Source of the DNA: Methanoperedens sp049303315
GTDB taxonomy: Archaea; Halobacteriota; Methanosarcinia; Methanosarcinales; Methanoperedenaceae
Assembly (NCBI GenBank): GCA_049303315.1
Contig: JBAQMZ010000010.1
Coordinates: 22,040 to 86,039, forward strand
DNA length: 64,000 nucleotides
Reading direction: 5' to 3'
Shown: positions 33,828 to 42,357 of the stretch, piece after piece
How the letters are laid out: each line of letters begins with the position of its first letter
How positions within the stretch are numbered: the first letter of the stretch is position 1
Translations under genes and position numbers: made by a program
Notes under the pieces: generated by a model
What the model saw: the letters and a program-made list of their open reading frames with translations, nothing else
Database searches by the model: none
What the model was told of the DNA's origin: nothing

Positions 33828-34229
33828 TCAAAGATGCAATTCGAAGCTCTTCTCTAATCCCTCTACATTCACATACGGTATTGAAATCACGCGCTTGTTC
33901 CCCAGCACCATCGCAGAAACATTCGTCCCTTCCTTATAGACGCAGACCACGCGTTTCCCCTTCGACACCGCGTAGCATATCTCATAGCCCACGCCGATGG
34001 AGGGCACGGTAATATCTGCCACGAGGCAGTCGCACTCATCTATGAAGCCTATATCGCTTAAGAAAATCTCCTCATCTGTGCGTTTCGCTTCGGTCTCCTC
34101 AAGTTTCGAAGAAGCCACATGCTCGCTCACCACATCATGCCCCGACTTTTTCAGGAGCGCTATTATCTGTTTGTACTCAAACAGCATGTTGCGCCCGCCT
34201 CTTATAGACCCTGCAAAAAAGATTTTCAT
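33828..34229 (-). CDS. Nucleoside 2-deoxyribosyltransferase-like protein
   Basis: A 133 aa protein with a Rossmann-like fold of the nucleoside 2-deoxyribosyltransferase / DNPH1 family. Features are KIFFAGSIRGGRNM at the N-terminus, DIGFIDECDCLVADITVPSIGVGYEICYAVSKGKRVVCVYK in the middle (with the catalytic-type DxxxPSxGxGYE pattern), and a C-terminal segment VEGLEKSFEL. Such enzymes cleave the N-glycosidic bond of (deoxy)nucleoside monophosphates, possibly in nucleotide pool cleaning. It converges with rfcL, six bases from its stop. Confidence 0.82.
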   Translation of the reverse strand: MKIFFAGSIRGGRNMLFEYKQIIALLKKSGHDVVSEHVASSKLEETEAKRTDEEIFLSDIGFIDECDCLVADITVPSIGVGYEICYAVSKGKRVVCVYKEGTNVSAMVLGNKRVISIPYVNVEGLEKSFELHL

Positions 34230-34248
34230 GATGGCTAATTACTGCATT

Positions 34249-35184
34249 TCATTTATTAACAATATGCCTGATGAGATTCTCTTTCCCCTTTCTTATCTTG
34301 AGGATGCGCCCGTCTTCTTTCATCCTGGCAAGAACTATGCTTATCTTGGATTTTGAGACGCCTATTTCTTTAACGATATCGGATTGGTATGCCTGCCCTC
34401 CTGATTTTATCAGCACCCGCTCTATCATTTCCTCGTACTGCAATTCCTCTTCCGTCAGCGGAGGGAGAGGACTAAAATATTCTATGCTTTCAGGTGCCGG
34501 CTTTGCAGTTCGTTTTTTTCTAAATAAGAGCATTGAAGAGCCACCTGTTAAAACCGCAAGAGCACCGGCTATAAGCCATGTACCATTATCTGAGGGGAGA
34601 GGCGATAGCACGATAGCTGGTTCCCCACTTCTGAAACTGCGGTATAAAGTTCCGTCCCATATCAGCCTGTTACCATCGCGCTTGTCATAGTTTGGAGATG
34701 TGCTTATGACTTCATAGCCGTCAGGGATTTTTAAGACCAGCACATTATCCCCGGTAAGGAACATCTCCTCTGAAAAAACATCGCCTATGTATATCTTTTT
34801 AGATGCCACTTTCGAGAATTTCTTCCAATCAAAACTATAACGCACAACACCGAAGTCGCCGGATAGGGTTTTTGTCGTGCCGTAGGAAATGTTGAAATTT
34901 GCCGCCCACATCGAACGGTTTGTGATATTTTCAGCCGAATGAATGAACCATTCAATCCTTGAACTGAATTCCAGAGTATCATTCCTGTACTGCTCCTGGT
35001 CATGTCCTTTCTGAATGAATCCGTTCCAGTCATCAATAGCAGCCTGGTTTGGCAGAGGCAATCTTTTTTCTATATTCCAGAGAGCGTTTCCGTTTTCATA
35101 AACCTCGATTGTGATAATGGATTGGGCGCCGGCTGATTGCAGCCATAATAATAAAAAAACATAGAAAAGGGCCACTCTCTTCAT
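34249..35184 (-). CDS. Membrane-anchored winged-helix transcriptional regulator
   Basis: A 311 aa protein: signal peptide (residues 1-20, ending SAGAQ), an extracytoplasmic beta-rich domain of ~180 residues with several N-glycosylation-type NxT/S sites, a transmembrane helix (about 203-221) followed by FRKKRT, and a C-terminal winged helix (residues ~245-308: IERVLIKSGGQAYQSDIVKEIGVSKSKISIVLARM). Such outside-sensor/inside-HTH proteins are typical of euryarchaeal one-component regulators. The DNA target and ligand are unknown. It lies upstream of the 33828-34229 gene on the same strand. Confidence 0.85.
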   Translation of the reverse strand: MKRVALFYVFLLLWLQSAGAQSIITIEVYENGNALWNIEKRLPLPNQAAIDDWNGFIQKGHDQEQYRNDTLEFSSRIEWFIHSAENITNRSMWAANFNISYGTTKTLSGDFGVVRYSFDWKKFSKVASKKIYIGDVFSEEMFLTGDNVLVLKIPDGYEVISTSPNYDKRDGNRLIWDGTLYRSFRSGEPAIVLSPLPSDNGTWLIAGALAVLTGGSSMLLFRKKRTAKPAPESIEYFSPLPPLTEEELQYEEMIERVLIKSGGQAYQSDIVKEIGVSKSKISIVLARMKEDGRILKIRKGKENLIRHIVNK

Positions 35185-35339
35185 TTTTGCACGTTATTTC
35201 CTATTAGATTCTACTAATTAATAATTTCCATATCATTTATTTTATTTCATATATATCCCTCGCCTTTAGTACCCTTTGTCCCATCTTCTTGATTTTGTTC
35301 TTGATTTTATTTTTTATTGTTTTTTTGATTTATCTTTTT

Positions 35340-36464
35340 TTAATCTCCTCCTTTTCCTCCGCCATGACCACCACCTCCACCGCCATGACCGCCGCCTGAA
35401 CCTCCGCCACCACCGGAGCTACCGCCTCCTCCACCACCAGAACCCCCGCCACTGCTTCCACCACCTGAACCTCCACCGTCACCACCGGAGCTACCGCCTC
35501 CTCCGCCGCCAGAACCTCCGCCACTGTTCCCTCCACTTGAGCCGCCCCCGCTACTTCCGCTGCCGGAGGAGTCGCCCCCACTGCCACTTCCACCACCTGA
35601 GTTACCTCCACCACTCCTTCCGCTATTACCGGTGCTGCCTTTATTGCCCTCAGATTTATCTCCGCTGCTTCCTGTGCTGCTATCGGATTTGTCTCCGTTT
35701 TCTCCTTTACTGCTATCTTTACCGCTGTTGGATTTGTCTCCGTTTTCTCCTTTGCTGCTATCCTTACCGCTGTCGGACTTGTCCCCGCTTTCTCCTTTGC
35801 TGCCGCCATTGGAGGTATCTGCTTCCCCGGTTTTACTCTTACCGCCTCCTTCTGCTTCATTATCTTTGCCTTTAGTACCCGAAACAGTCTCCTTCTCATT
35901 TATGCCTTTTTTGTCCCGGTCTTCCTTCGTCTTTGTGACTTTATCAAATTCATTACTTAATTTTACGTCCTTCAGGTCGTCCCTCACGATTTTCGCCATC
36001 TCGCTTGCCTGTTTCTGGTTGTATTTTTCCTCTATTTCAAGGTTCTTCACGGCAAGAGCGTAGTTCTCAGGAGTGATCACTCCTGCCTTTAGTTTTTTAC
36101 CCAGAGCTTCACGGGCAGTCTGTATGCTTAAGACTTCGTCATTTAAGCGTTTTGCCTCTTCGGTTACAACTTCAGCATTATCGCTTTTTTTTGCTACCAT
36201 GTACCTGAACATCCTGACATTAACATCCGCCACATGGTTATTGAGCGCATCATCGATGACATTGAAGATGCCGCCTTCAACAGGCTTACTTTTTTCATTG
36301 ATGTTCTGGTTATTGATTTTGTCTTTGCAGAATTTATTGTTCAATGAACACAGCAATGATTCCGGTTCCTGAAACAATAAATCATTACTGGAAGCATAAG
36401 CAGGTTCCACTATTGCAGTTAATACTAACGTTACACATAGCAGCAATAATGTCTTATTTTTCAT
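35340..36464 (-). CDS. Secreted Gly/Ser-rich low-complexity protein
   Basis: A 374 aa protein: signal peptide (MKNKTLLLLCVTLVLTA to AYAS), a helical segment of ~170 residues (FRYMVAKKSDNAEVV... YALAVKNLEIEEKYN), then repeats of DSGKDSSKGENGDKS type (two copies at about residues 225-260) and a terminal ~110 residue stretch of Gly and Ser. The end is GHGGGKGGD with a few histidines. It is predicted to be exported; Gly/Ser-rich tails suggest a flexible or adhesive surface domain. No transmembrane anchor or sortase signal is seen. Frames on the other strand over this region are composition artefacts. Confidence 0.8.
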   Translation of the reverse strand: MKNKTLLLLCVTLVLTAIVEPAYASSNDLLFQEPESLLCSLNNKFCKDKINNQNINEKSKPVEGGIFNVIDDALNNHVADVNVRMFRYMVAKKSDNAEVVTEEAKRLNDEVLSIQTAREALGKKLKAGVITPENYALAVKNLEIEEKYNQKQASEMAKIVRDDLKDVKLSNEFDKVTKTKEDRDKKGINEKETVSGTKGKDNEAEGGGKSKTGEADTSNGGSKGESGDKSDSGKDSSKGENGDKSNSGKDSSKGENGDKSDSSTGSSGDKSEGNKGSTGNSGRSGGGNSGGGSGSGGDSSGSGSSGGGSSGGNSGGGSGGGGGGSSGGDGGGSGGGSSGGGSGGGGGGSSGGGGGSGGGHGGGGGGHGGGKGGD

Positions 36465-36557
36465 TTGTTCACAACTTCATATTTTGCTTCATATAAACGT
36501 TTTTAGTCCCTGGGATTTTTGAATTTTTATAATTGTCATGTTGTCGGATTTTAAATA

Positions 36558-37349
36558 TCAGAATGAAGAAAACCCTATCATATTGTTTTCCCCGACAATC
36601 CGCACATTGGCTCCTTCAATCTCATATTCAAGATAAGAACCGGCTTTTGGAGAGGGGGCATCCATTTCCGGGAGATCCGCACTGCATTCGGGTTCAAAAG
36701 AAACGGTTTGCTCTATCTCATTTTTCCAGTCTAATTTAAGTATCCCGAAATACTGGCTGAATATTACATGCCCTATGCCGCCTATGGTTATGACCGCATT
36801 GAACAGGTGGTTTTTTACCTGGTCCAGGGTTTGCGGTGAATACGACCATGCCGTAAAGTTGTAAACTAAAACATGCCTGCGCAATTTCGCCATATTATTC
36901 CAGGTTTTAACAGCTTCAATGGTTTCTTTCTCCCCGCACAGGTCCATTATGGTAGAAAGAGACCCGAATACAATTGTACTTGGCGGTAATTTCTTCAACA
37001 TGTTCATTATTGTATTACTGATATCTTCGATATTATAAGGATTTGAAATCACATATTTTTCTTTCGACTGGGCACCAATCAATGGATTATAGCCATCAAC
37101 AAATAATAAGCGGTCTTTATCAGGTTCATAACACCGGTTGATATCCTTTATATGGTCCCTGATATCATCAGGACTCGTGCTTGATACAATAAAAACCCCT
37201 GTTCTTCCGTTCTTGAGGGTATTATAAATCGTTTGTATTCCGAAAATCCCGCCATCCACACCCGGCTGGATATAATAAGCAAGACTTTTGCCTTCAGGTA
37301 TGCCTCCAGCCAGCAATTCGTCCATTTTAGGTATCCCTGTTTCTATCAT
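36558..37349 (-). CDS. KaiC/RadA-like ATPase-fold protein lacking the Walker A lysine
   Basis: A 263 aa protein that starts IETGIPKMDELLAGGIPEG, the hallmark opening of KaiC/RadA-type (DUF7504/RAD55-like) archaeal proteins. Where the P-loop should be, at residues 28-36, the sequence is QPGVDGGIF with no GK[ST], so ATP binding is probably lost or changed. Later RecA-fold segments remain: FIVSSTSPDDI, LLFVDGYNP (Walker B place) and STIVFGSLSTIMDL. Proteins like this are usually signalling partners in archaea. A tiny conserved-looking frame overlaps its start (37327-37470). Confidence 0.78.
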   Translation of the reverse strand: MIETGIPKMDELLAGGIPEGKSLAYYIQPGVDGGIFGIQTIYNTLKNGRTGVFIVSSTSPDDIRDHIKDINRCYEPDKDRLLFVDGYNPLIGAQSKEKYVISNPYNIEDISNTIMNMLKKLPPSTIVFGSLSTIMDLCGEKETIEAVKTWNNMAKLRRHVLVYNFTAWSYSPQTLDQVKNHLFNAVITIGGIGHVIFSQYFGILKLDWKNEIEQTVSFEPECSADLPEMDAPSPKAGSYLEYEIEGANVRIVGENNMIGFSSF

Positions 37350-37470
37350 AGTTTTCCCCTGGCATTCCTGCCATCATTTTTAATGTGGCAATTTCAATTT
37401 CATATTGAAGTTTTGATTTCGCCAGCTTGTTTTCATAATCAGGATTGTGGTTTTTCATACATGCCACCAT
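37327..37470 (-). CDS. Candidate 47-residue protein coupled to the KaiC-like gene
   Basis: A minus-strand frame from ATG 37470 encodes a 47 aa, mainly helical peptide (NPDYENKLAKSKLQYEIEIATLKMMAGM) that overlaps the KaiC-like start by 23 bases; an alternative ATG lies at 37458 behind GGTGG. The translational overlap and the heptad-like helix argue for a real peptide, perhaps an accessory helix for the ATPase-like partner. It is below usual size cutoffs, and I recognise no homologue. Confidence 0.42.
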   Translation of the reverse strand: MVACMKNHNPDYENKLAKSKLQYEIEIATLKMMAGMPGENYDRNRDT

Positions 37471-37644
37471 AAGCTCTCTTATACTCGCTTTTTGATATAC
37501 ACATCGACAGTTTTTTGAGTTTCTAAACTTTATGATAGTTTTTTATGCTTTATTATTCAATATAAGCAGCTTTTTTTAAAATCAAAGTTCTAGTGGTCAA
37601 AATAATTCAATTTACAAGCTAAATAATAGATATGGCTCTTTCAG

Positions 37645-38388
37645 TCAGTATCTGGCTATGGTGATAAAACCCGTGTGACCTACTCTCGATGTCGCAGGCC
37701 GGGTTCCCCTTTCTGTAAAAGAAATCTCCCGTTCTATTGTCTCAATAGTTCTTACTTCGGTGAAGCCCGTTTTCCCGATAGCTTCCCTTATATCCTTTGT
37801 TTGTTCGAAAAAAGGTGAGTATGCAGCAAGAAAACCACCCGGAAAAAGGACGCGAGGTACATGTGGAACCACATTCGCGGCAGAAATGGTGTCAAGGGTC
37901 ACGACATCGAATTTTTCATCCAGTTTCTGTATTTCTTCAACGATATCCCCATGGCGCAGTTCAATATTAGATAGACCCGCCTGTGCAAAGTTTTCCCTCG
38001 CAATTTCCAGGAATTCCTCTCTTATTTCATAGGTTACAACCTTCCCGGCAATACTTCCAAGGTAAATAGCAAGGATGCCTGAACCCGTGCCGGCGTCCAG
38101 TACGCAGTCTGAGGAACATAAGCCGGTGTTTGCAATAATCACGCCAATATCCTTTGGCATCATGGGCGCACCGCTTCGTTTTGCGTACTTGAAAAAATCC
38201 GGTGCTTTCGGTTTCCGGATTATGAACTCAACGCCCAGGTGGGAGCTTATCGTATCGCCAAATGTTTTTGTTTTAAGCTCATCCAGTTTTATTATGCCGA
38301 GGTCGGTATGAAGCTCTCCCTCCCTCATGACAAAATATTCTTTTATCTTTCCATTCCGGAACGTCTTTAGAATTACAGGTGTATCCAT
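37645..38388 (-). CDS. trmI: tRNA (adenine-58-N1)-methyltransferase TrmI
   Basis: A 247 aa SAM-dependent methyltransferase. The N-terminal beta domain includes IIRKPKAPDFFKYAKRSGAPMMPKDIG, the TrmI/Trm61 family opening, followed by motif I VLDAGTGSGILAIYLG near residue 96, motif II TYEIREEFLEIA, and LDTISAANVVPHVPRVL for the catalytic region. It methylates A58 (and A57 in archaea) in the T-loop of tRNA. The gene is divergent from the 38443-38805 gene. Archaeal TrmI forms a homotetramer by family knowledge. Confidence 0.92.
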   Translation of the reverse strand: MDTPVILKTFRNGKIKEYFVMREGELHTDLGIIKLDELKTKTFGDTISSHLGVEFIIRKPKAPDFFKYAKRSGAPMMPKDIGVIIANTGLCSSDCVLDAGTGSGILAIYLGSIAGKVVTYEIREEFLEIARENFAQAGLSNIELRHGDIVEEIQKLDEKFDVVTLDTISAANVVPHVPRVLFPGGFLAAYSPFFEQTKDIREAIGKTGFTEVRTIETIEREISFTERGTRPATSRVGHTGFITIARY

Positions 38389-38442
38389 TGTTTCGCCGCT
38401 GGGATAATATAGAACTTAATAGATATAGAATACGTGGTTAGC

Positions 38443-38805
38443 ATGGATGAAATCAGGATACGGGATAAAAAATATTCTTCAAAAACCCTGGAGCTTCTGG
38501 CAGGTCAGAAGGGTGTGGATATCGAAAAAATCCATGAAAATGTTCTTACTATCGCCGAAGTCGTGGACGACCCTGACAAATTGCCCTATGTTATAGAAGG
38601 TATAAAATCGCTTGAAATTGATGACGTGGATAAGTTCAGGTTCGTTCTCCTGCGTGTCCAGGTGGATTCACACCTGCACATGAATGAAGACCTTGAAAAG
38701 TACATGAAGCGCCTTTATGTTTCGCAGGTGATTGAAAAATTGCTTTACGGGGAGCTGCTTCTTGAGGAAGGGGAAGAGGAAGATGAGGACGACGAGGATG
38801 ACTGA
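38443..38805 (+). CDS. Acidic-tailed protein of unknown function
   Basis: A 120 aa protein from ATG 38443 (a GTG three codons earlier is possible). The body is helical with repeated acidic and hydrophobic spacing (HENVLTIAEVVDDPDKLPYVIEGIKSLE), ending in an almost pure Glu/Asp tail (EEGEEEDEDDEDD), a common adaptation of archaeal soluble proteins. No domain is recognised. It is divergent from trmI, with 54 bases between the starts. Confidence 0.65.
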   Translation: MDEIRIRDKKYSSKTLELLAGQKGVDIEKIHENVLTIAEVVDDPDKLPYVIEGIKSLEIDDVDKFRFVLLRVQVDSHLHMNEDLEKYMKRLYVSQVIEKLLYGELLLEEGEEEDEDDEDD

Positions 38806-38837
38806 ACTTTTGCAAATATGCAGAATTATAAAAAAAT

Positions 38838-38857
38838 AAGCCGGATTTCTCCGGCTT
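38838..38857. terminator. Hairpin terminator, probably bidirectional
   Basis: Arms AAGCCGGA and TCCGGCTT form a perfect 8-base stem with a 4-base loop. On the minus strand the hairpin is followed by TTATTTTTTT, which fits the end of the 39907-38880 operon. On the plus strand it follows the 38443-38805 gene and is followed by a weaker T-rich stretch. Confidence 0.65.
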
Positions 38858-38879
38858 CGTATTTGTTTGTTCCCGAATT

Positions 38880-39101
38880 TCAGCCCAGTTTAAGTATATC
38901 TTTCTTCAATTGTTCCTTTTTTTCCGGCGTAAGGCTGTTGCCTGCAACATCATGGATTTTGGAAGCGAATCCCGGAATGTCGCTTTTTGAGAAGTTATCT
39001 TTTGTTTTTCCCGCTGCTGTCAAGACCCTTGAGACAAATAATTCGGAAGCAAATCCATAGTAGTTTTTGGTAACTGCTATAACATCTTCGTATGTTCCCA
39101 T
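38880..39101 (-). CDS. Small protein coupled to the HAMP receptor
   Basis: A 73 aa protein coded directly after the HAMP-domain gene, whose stop it nearly overlaps. I start it at ATG 39101, seven bases after AAGG; an earlier ATG at 39107 overlaps the HAMP gene by ATGA but has poor spacing. The sequence is helical (YEDVIAVTKNYYGFASELFVSRVLTA, then LTPEKKEQLKKDILKLG) with no known motif. Its constant spacing to a receptor that has no output domain makes it a candidate signal-transfer partner. Confidence 0.62.
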   Translation of the reverse strand: MGTYEDVIAVTKNYYGFASELFVSRVLTAAGKTKDNFSKSDIPGFASKIHDVAGNSLTPEKKEQLKKDILKLG

Positions 39102-39103
39102 GT

Positions 39104-39907
39104 TCATACCTTCCTGTCTTCCATAAGGAATTTTGCTGTGGAGATCATCCTGTTGAATGCTTCTGTAAGTTCTCCGATTTCATCTTTTGATGTGATTTCC
39201 AGCGGCTGGATATTAGCATTTCCTTTGCTTATTGCATCCGTAGTTTCTGTCAATTTTGCTATCGGTTTTAAGACATTGCTTGAGAAGGAATACATATAAT
39301 AGAGGAAGCTAACAATCAATACCAGCGCCATAATGGAGACTAGCAAAAGCTGCTGCTTCATCAACTGGTTGAGTTCTTCATCTTTTTGCTTTTCAACCTC
39401 TTTTTGGGCAGTTATAAATTGATCTACTTTTTTATTGAATTTGAACTCATCAAACATAGCTTCGCCTTCAAACACAACTGCTTTTGTTTCGTTTACTGTT
39501 TTTCCACTCTTTATTGAATTCGTGATGGAATCCCAGCTTTGTTTTATACTGGGTACCTGTACTTCAAGAGTATCTATAACCTGTTTACTCTCTGGAGATA
39601 ACGTAACGGTTGACGACCTTGATCTATCCAGTAATCGTGCAAAAAGTATGTCAAATGTCTTGGCATGTCCTTCAAACGCTTTCAATCGTTTTTCATTCGG
39701 TTCATAAACATATTCCCATACTTCAAGCTGGGTGTGATAATTCTCAACATTGAAATCCAGGGCTGCTGTCGATAGTTCACGAATCGCTTCAATTTCTGTT
39801 TGCTTTTGCGAAAGTTTCTCGGAGGAATTTAATGTAAGCAACGCCGAAACAACGACAATTGCTATCAGGATTCCTAATTCAAGAAACATTTTTGTTTTTA
39901 TTTTCAT
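39104..39907 (-). CDS. HAMP-domain membrane receptor without output domain
   Basis: A 267 aa protein with an N-terminal membrane helix (about residues 7-26), a helical extracytoplasmic sensor region of ~160 residues (four-helix-bundle MCP-like), a second membrane helix (about 187-206) and a HAMP domain (NVLKPIAKLTETTDAISKGN... DEIGELTEAFNRMI). It stops soon after HAMP, so there is no histidine kinase, cyclase or methyl-accepting output. It overlaps the small gene downstream (ATGA), which may provide a separate output. The ligand is unknown. Confidence 0.82.
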   Translation of the reverse strand: MKIKTKMFLELGILIAIVVVSALLTLNSSEKLSQKQTEIEAIRELSTAALDFNVENYHTQLEVWEYVYEPNEKRLKAFEGHAKTFDILFARLLDRSRSSTVTLSPESKQVIDTLEVQVPSIKQSWDSITNSIKSGKTVNETKAVVFEGEAMFDEFKFNKKVDQFITAQKEVEKQKDEELNQLMKQQLLLVSIMALVLIVSFLYYMYSFSSNVLKPIAKLTETTDAISKGNANIQPLEITSKDEIGELTEAFNRMISTAKFLMEDRKV

Positions 39908-40111
39908 AATATTTCCTCATTTTTATTTCGTATCCTGTGAGTTACAATCCTTTACACATTCGTAAGAGTAGCCTTATGAAGGGCGCTTTACGAACCGTTT
40001 TTCCCGTTTTACAACATGCACTCAACTTTACACTTTAATATACTCAGTTGTGAAATAAGTGTGATATTATTTATCCAGTCCAGTTTTTTCCAGAAACAAA
40101 AAACTCATATC

Positions 40112-40119
40112 TTATATAC
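40112..40119 (+). promoter_or_regulatory. TATA box of dapL
   Basis: TTATATAC lies 25-32 bases before the dapL ATG at 40144. This is the archaeal TATA position for a start that is nearly leaderless. An A/C-rich segment precedes it as a possible BRE. Confidence 0.5.
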
Positions 40120-40143
40120 CATAAACAACATCCAGAAGCCCGT

Positions 40144-41301
40144 ATGGTCACATACGCCGACAGGATAAATTCATTACCCCCTTACTTATTCGCAGCCATC
40201 GACAAAGCAAGAGCCGAGGCAGTCAAGAAAGGCGTGGATGTCATTAACCTGAGCATAGGAGACCCTGATTTACCTACGCCAGCGCATATCGTGGAAGCCA
40301 TGAAAAAATCTCTCGATAATCCTGCCCGCCACCGTTATCCGTCGTATGAGGGAATGCTGTCCTTTAGAAGAGCGGCAGCAGCCTGGTATAAAAAGACCAT
40401 GAACGTTGACCTTGACCCTGAAAACGAAGTCCTCACTCTCATAGGTTCAAAAGAGGGGATAGCCCATATCCCGCTTGCATTCTTAAACCCGGGTGATATT
40501 TCACTTGTTCCAGACCCGGGATATCCAGTATACAACATCGGCTCAATACTCGCGAATGGCAAACCCCATAAGATGCCGCTGCTTTCTGAGAACGATTTCC
40601 TTCCCGACCTTGACGCCATTCCAGCCAATATCGCAAAAAAAGCAAGACTCATGTTTATCAATTATCCCAATAATCCCACCTCTGCTACGGCTTCAATAAA
40701 ATTCTTTGAGGAAGTGGTGGATTTTGCAAATGAAAACGAAATCATAGTGATTCACGATAATGCATACTCGGAAATGACCTTCGATGGTTACAAGGCGCCC
40801 AGTTTCCTCAATGTCAGAGGGGAAAAGGACGTGGGCATTGAAGTGCATTCCCTGTCAAAAACATATAATATGACCGGCTGGAGACTCGGTTTCGCAGTCG
40901 GGAACAGCGAGATACTTGCCGGTCTTGGCAAGGTGAAAACAAACGTGGACTCAGGGGCATTCGAAGCTGTACAGGAAGCGGGCATTGCGGCTCTTTCCGG
41001 CCCGCAGGATTGTGTCCGCGAAACGAACCTGATATACAGGGAACGGCGCGATGCGCTTCTTGTCGGCCTGAAGAGCCTCGGGCTTCCCGTAAAGCCCCCG
41101 AAAGCCACGTTCTATGTCTGGGCGCATGTAAACGGCAGCTCATCGGTATTTGCGAAGATGCTTCTTGAAAAAGCAGGGATAGTTGCCACGCCTGGCGTGG
41201 GTTTTGGCGAATCCGGCGAAGGGTATGTCAGGTTTGCCCTGACGCAGCCTGTGGAAAGGATAAATGAAGCGGTTGAACGAATGCGTAAACTGGATATTTG
41301 A
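40144..41301 (+). CDS. dapL: LL-diaminopimelate aminotransferase
   Basis: A 385 aa class I PLP aminotransferase. The N-terminus, INSLPPYLFAAIDKARAEA, and VINLSIGDPDLPTPAHIVEAM match DapL. The PLP lysine lies in HSLSKTYNMTGWRLGF. DapL converts tetrahydrodipicolinate straight to LL-diaminopimelate in lysine synthesis, in line with dapA at 48115. It could also be a broader aspartate-type aminotransferase; the DapL call rests on overall pattern. A TATA box just upstream suggests an almost leaderless transcript. Confidence 0.85.
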   Translation: MVTYADRINSLPPYLFAAIDKARAEAVKKGVDVINLSIGDPDLPTPAHIVEAMKKSLDNPARHRYPSYEGMLSFRRAAAAWYKKTMNVDLDPENEVLTLIGSKEGIAHIPLAFLNPGDISLVPDPGYPVYNIGSILANGKPHKMPLLSENDFLPDLDAIPANIAKKARLMFINYPNNPTSATASIKFFEEVVDFANENEIIVIHDNAYSEMTFDGYKAPSFLNVRGEKDVGIEVHSLSKTYNMTGWRLGFAVGNSEILAGLGKVKTNVDSGAFEAVQEAGIAALSGPQDCVRETNLIYRERRDALLVGLKSLGLPVKPPKATFYVWAHVNGSSSVFAKMLLEKAGIVATPGVGFGESGEGYVRFALTQPVERINEAVERMRKLDI

Positions 41302-41435
41302 ATGGGGACATCAGTTAAAATTAAATGATTTTTGATACATAAAAGATAAAATCTATCTATGATTAGTTCATGTTGTGAAGGATTATGCGTTTAAATAGAA
41401 ACACTTTTCAAGTATTTCATTCATGGATGTGAGTA

Positions 41436-42350
41436 ATGGATATAGAGCAACTTTTAGCCGAGCGGGCAAGACTGGTGGATTCCGAACTGCCAAACCTTCT
41501 CACTGATATCAAACCGCCTGAGCTTGCCGCCGCGGTCGCCTATGCAATAGCTTCAAAAGGAAAACGCATCAGGCCAGCGCTTGTCACGCTCGCATGCGAG
41601 GCTGTGGGCGGTACTGCAAAAGAAGCATGTTTTGCAGCAGCTTCCATCGAATTAATACATTCCTCATCTCTCGTGCTTGACGATGTAATCGATAAATCCG
41701 AAAAAAGGCGCGGACAGTTCACGATTCATACGCTGTGGGGCAATGACATGGCTCTCCTGACAGTGCAAATCCTTGCAGCCCTTTCACTCAAAATCGCAGC
41801 GCGCGACCCGAGACTCATCCATGCCATCGCAGATTCATTATTCTGTATGGGCGAAGGCGAAGCCATGGAACTTGTTGATTTCGCCAAAGATAAAAAGAGT
41901 TATCTTGAGCTTGCTTTCAGGAAAACCGGTTCGCTTTTCAGTTCAGCGGCCGAGGTGGGAGCCCTCGTTGGCGGCGGGGATGAAAAACAGATATACGACC
42001 TTACAAAGTTCGGGAACCATATCGGTCTTGCTTTCCAGATCCGCGATGACATCCTTGATTGCATTTCAAGAGAGGAAGACCTTGGTAAACCTGTGAAAAA
42101 AGACCTTTTCATGGGCAGACCTTCCATTGTACTGCTTGATGCCATTAATTCAGGCATTTCAATTGAGATGATGATGAAATGCAATAACGGGGAACTCATG
42201 CATCTCGTCGCGAATTCCATTGAATTTGCGCAAAGAACCGCAAGAGAAGAGATCGAGCTTGCAAAAAACCATATTGAAGACCTCGATGAAACTTATGCAA
42301 AAACAAAGCTTACAGAACTGGGTGAGTATATAATAAGCCGAAGCAAGTAG
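41436..42350 (+). CDS. Short-chain trans-prenyl diphosphate synthase (GGPP-type)
   Basis: A 304 aa polyprenyl synthetase. The first aspartate-rich motif is SSLVLDDVIDKSEKRRG (DDxxD), and the second is IRDDILDCISREEDLGKPVKKD. KGKRIRPAL near the N-terminus binds diphosphate. In archaea such enzymes make geranylgeranyl or farnesyl diphosphate for ether lipids and quinone-type side chains. Product length depends on residues before the first DDxxD and cannot be settled from sequence by eye. It starts the unit shared with the radical SAM gene eight bases downstream. Confidence 0.88.
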   Translation: MDIEQLLAERARLVDSELPNLLTDIKPPELAAAVAYAIASKGKRIRPALVTLACEAVGGTAKEACFAAASIELIHSSSLVLDDVIDKSEKRRGQFTIHTLWGNDMALLTVQILAALSLKIAARDPRLIHAIADSLFCMGEGEAMELVDFAKDKKSYLELAFRKTGSLFSSAAEVGALVGGGDEKQIYDLTKFGNHIGLAFQIRDDILDCISREEDLGKPVKKDLFMGRPSIVLLDAINSGISIEMMMKCNNGELMHLVANSIEFAQRTAREEIELAKNHIEDLDETYAKTKLTELGEYIISRSK

Positions 42351-42357
42351 TAGACCT

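Noticed and set aside
35276..36063. Plus-strand frames over the Gly/Ser-rich gene
   Set aside because: They are His/Arg/Leu-rich or Leu/Pro-rich by composition, mirror the repeat-rich minus-strand gene, and have no start signal.
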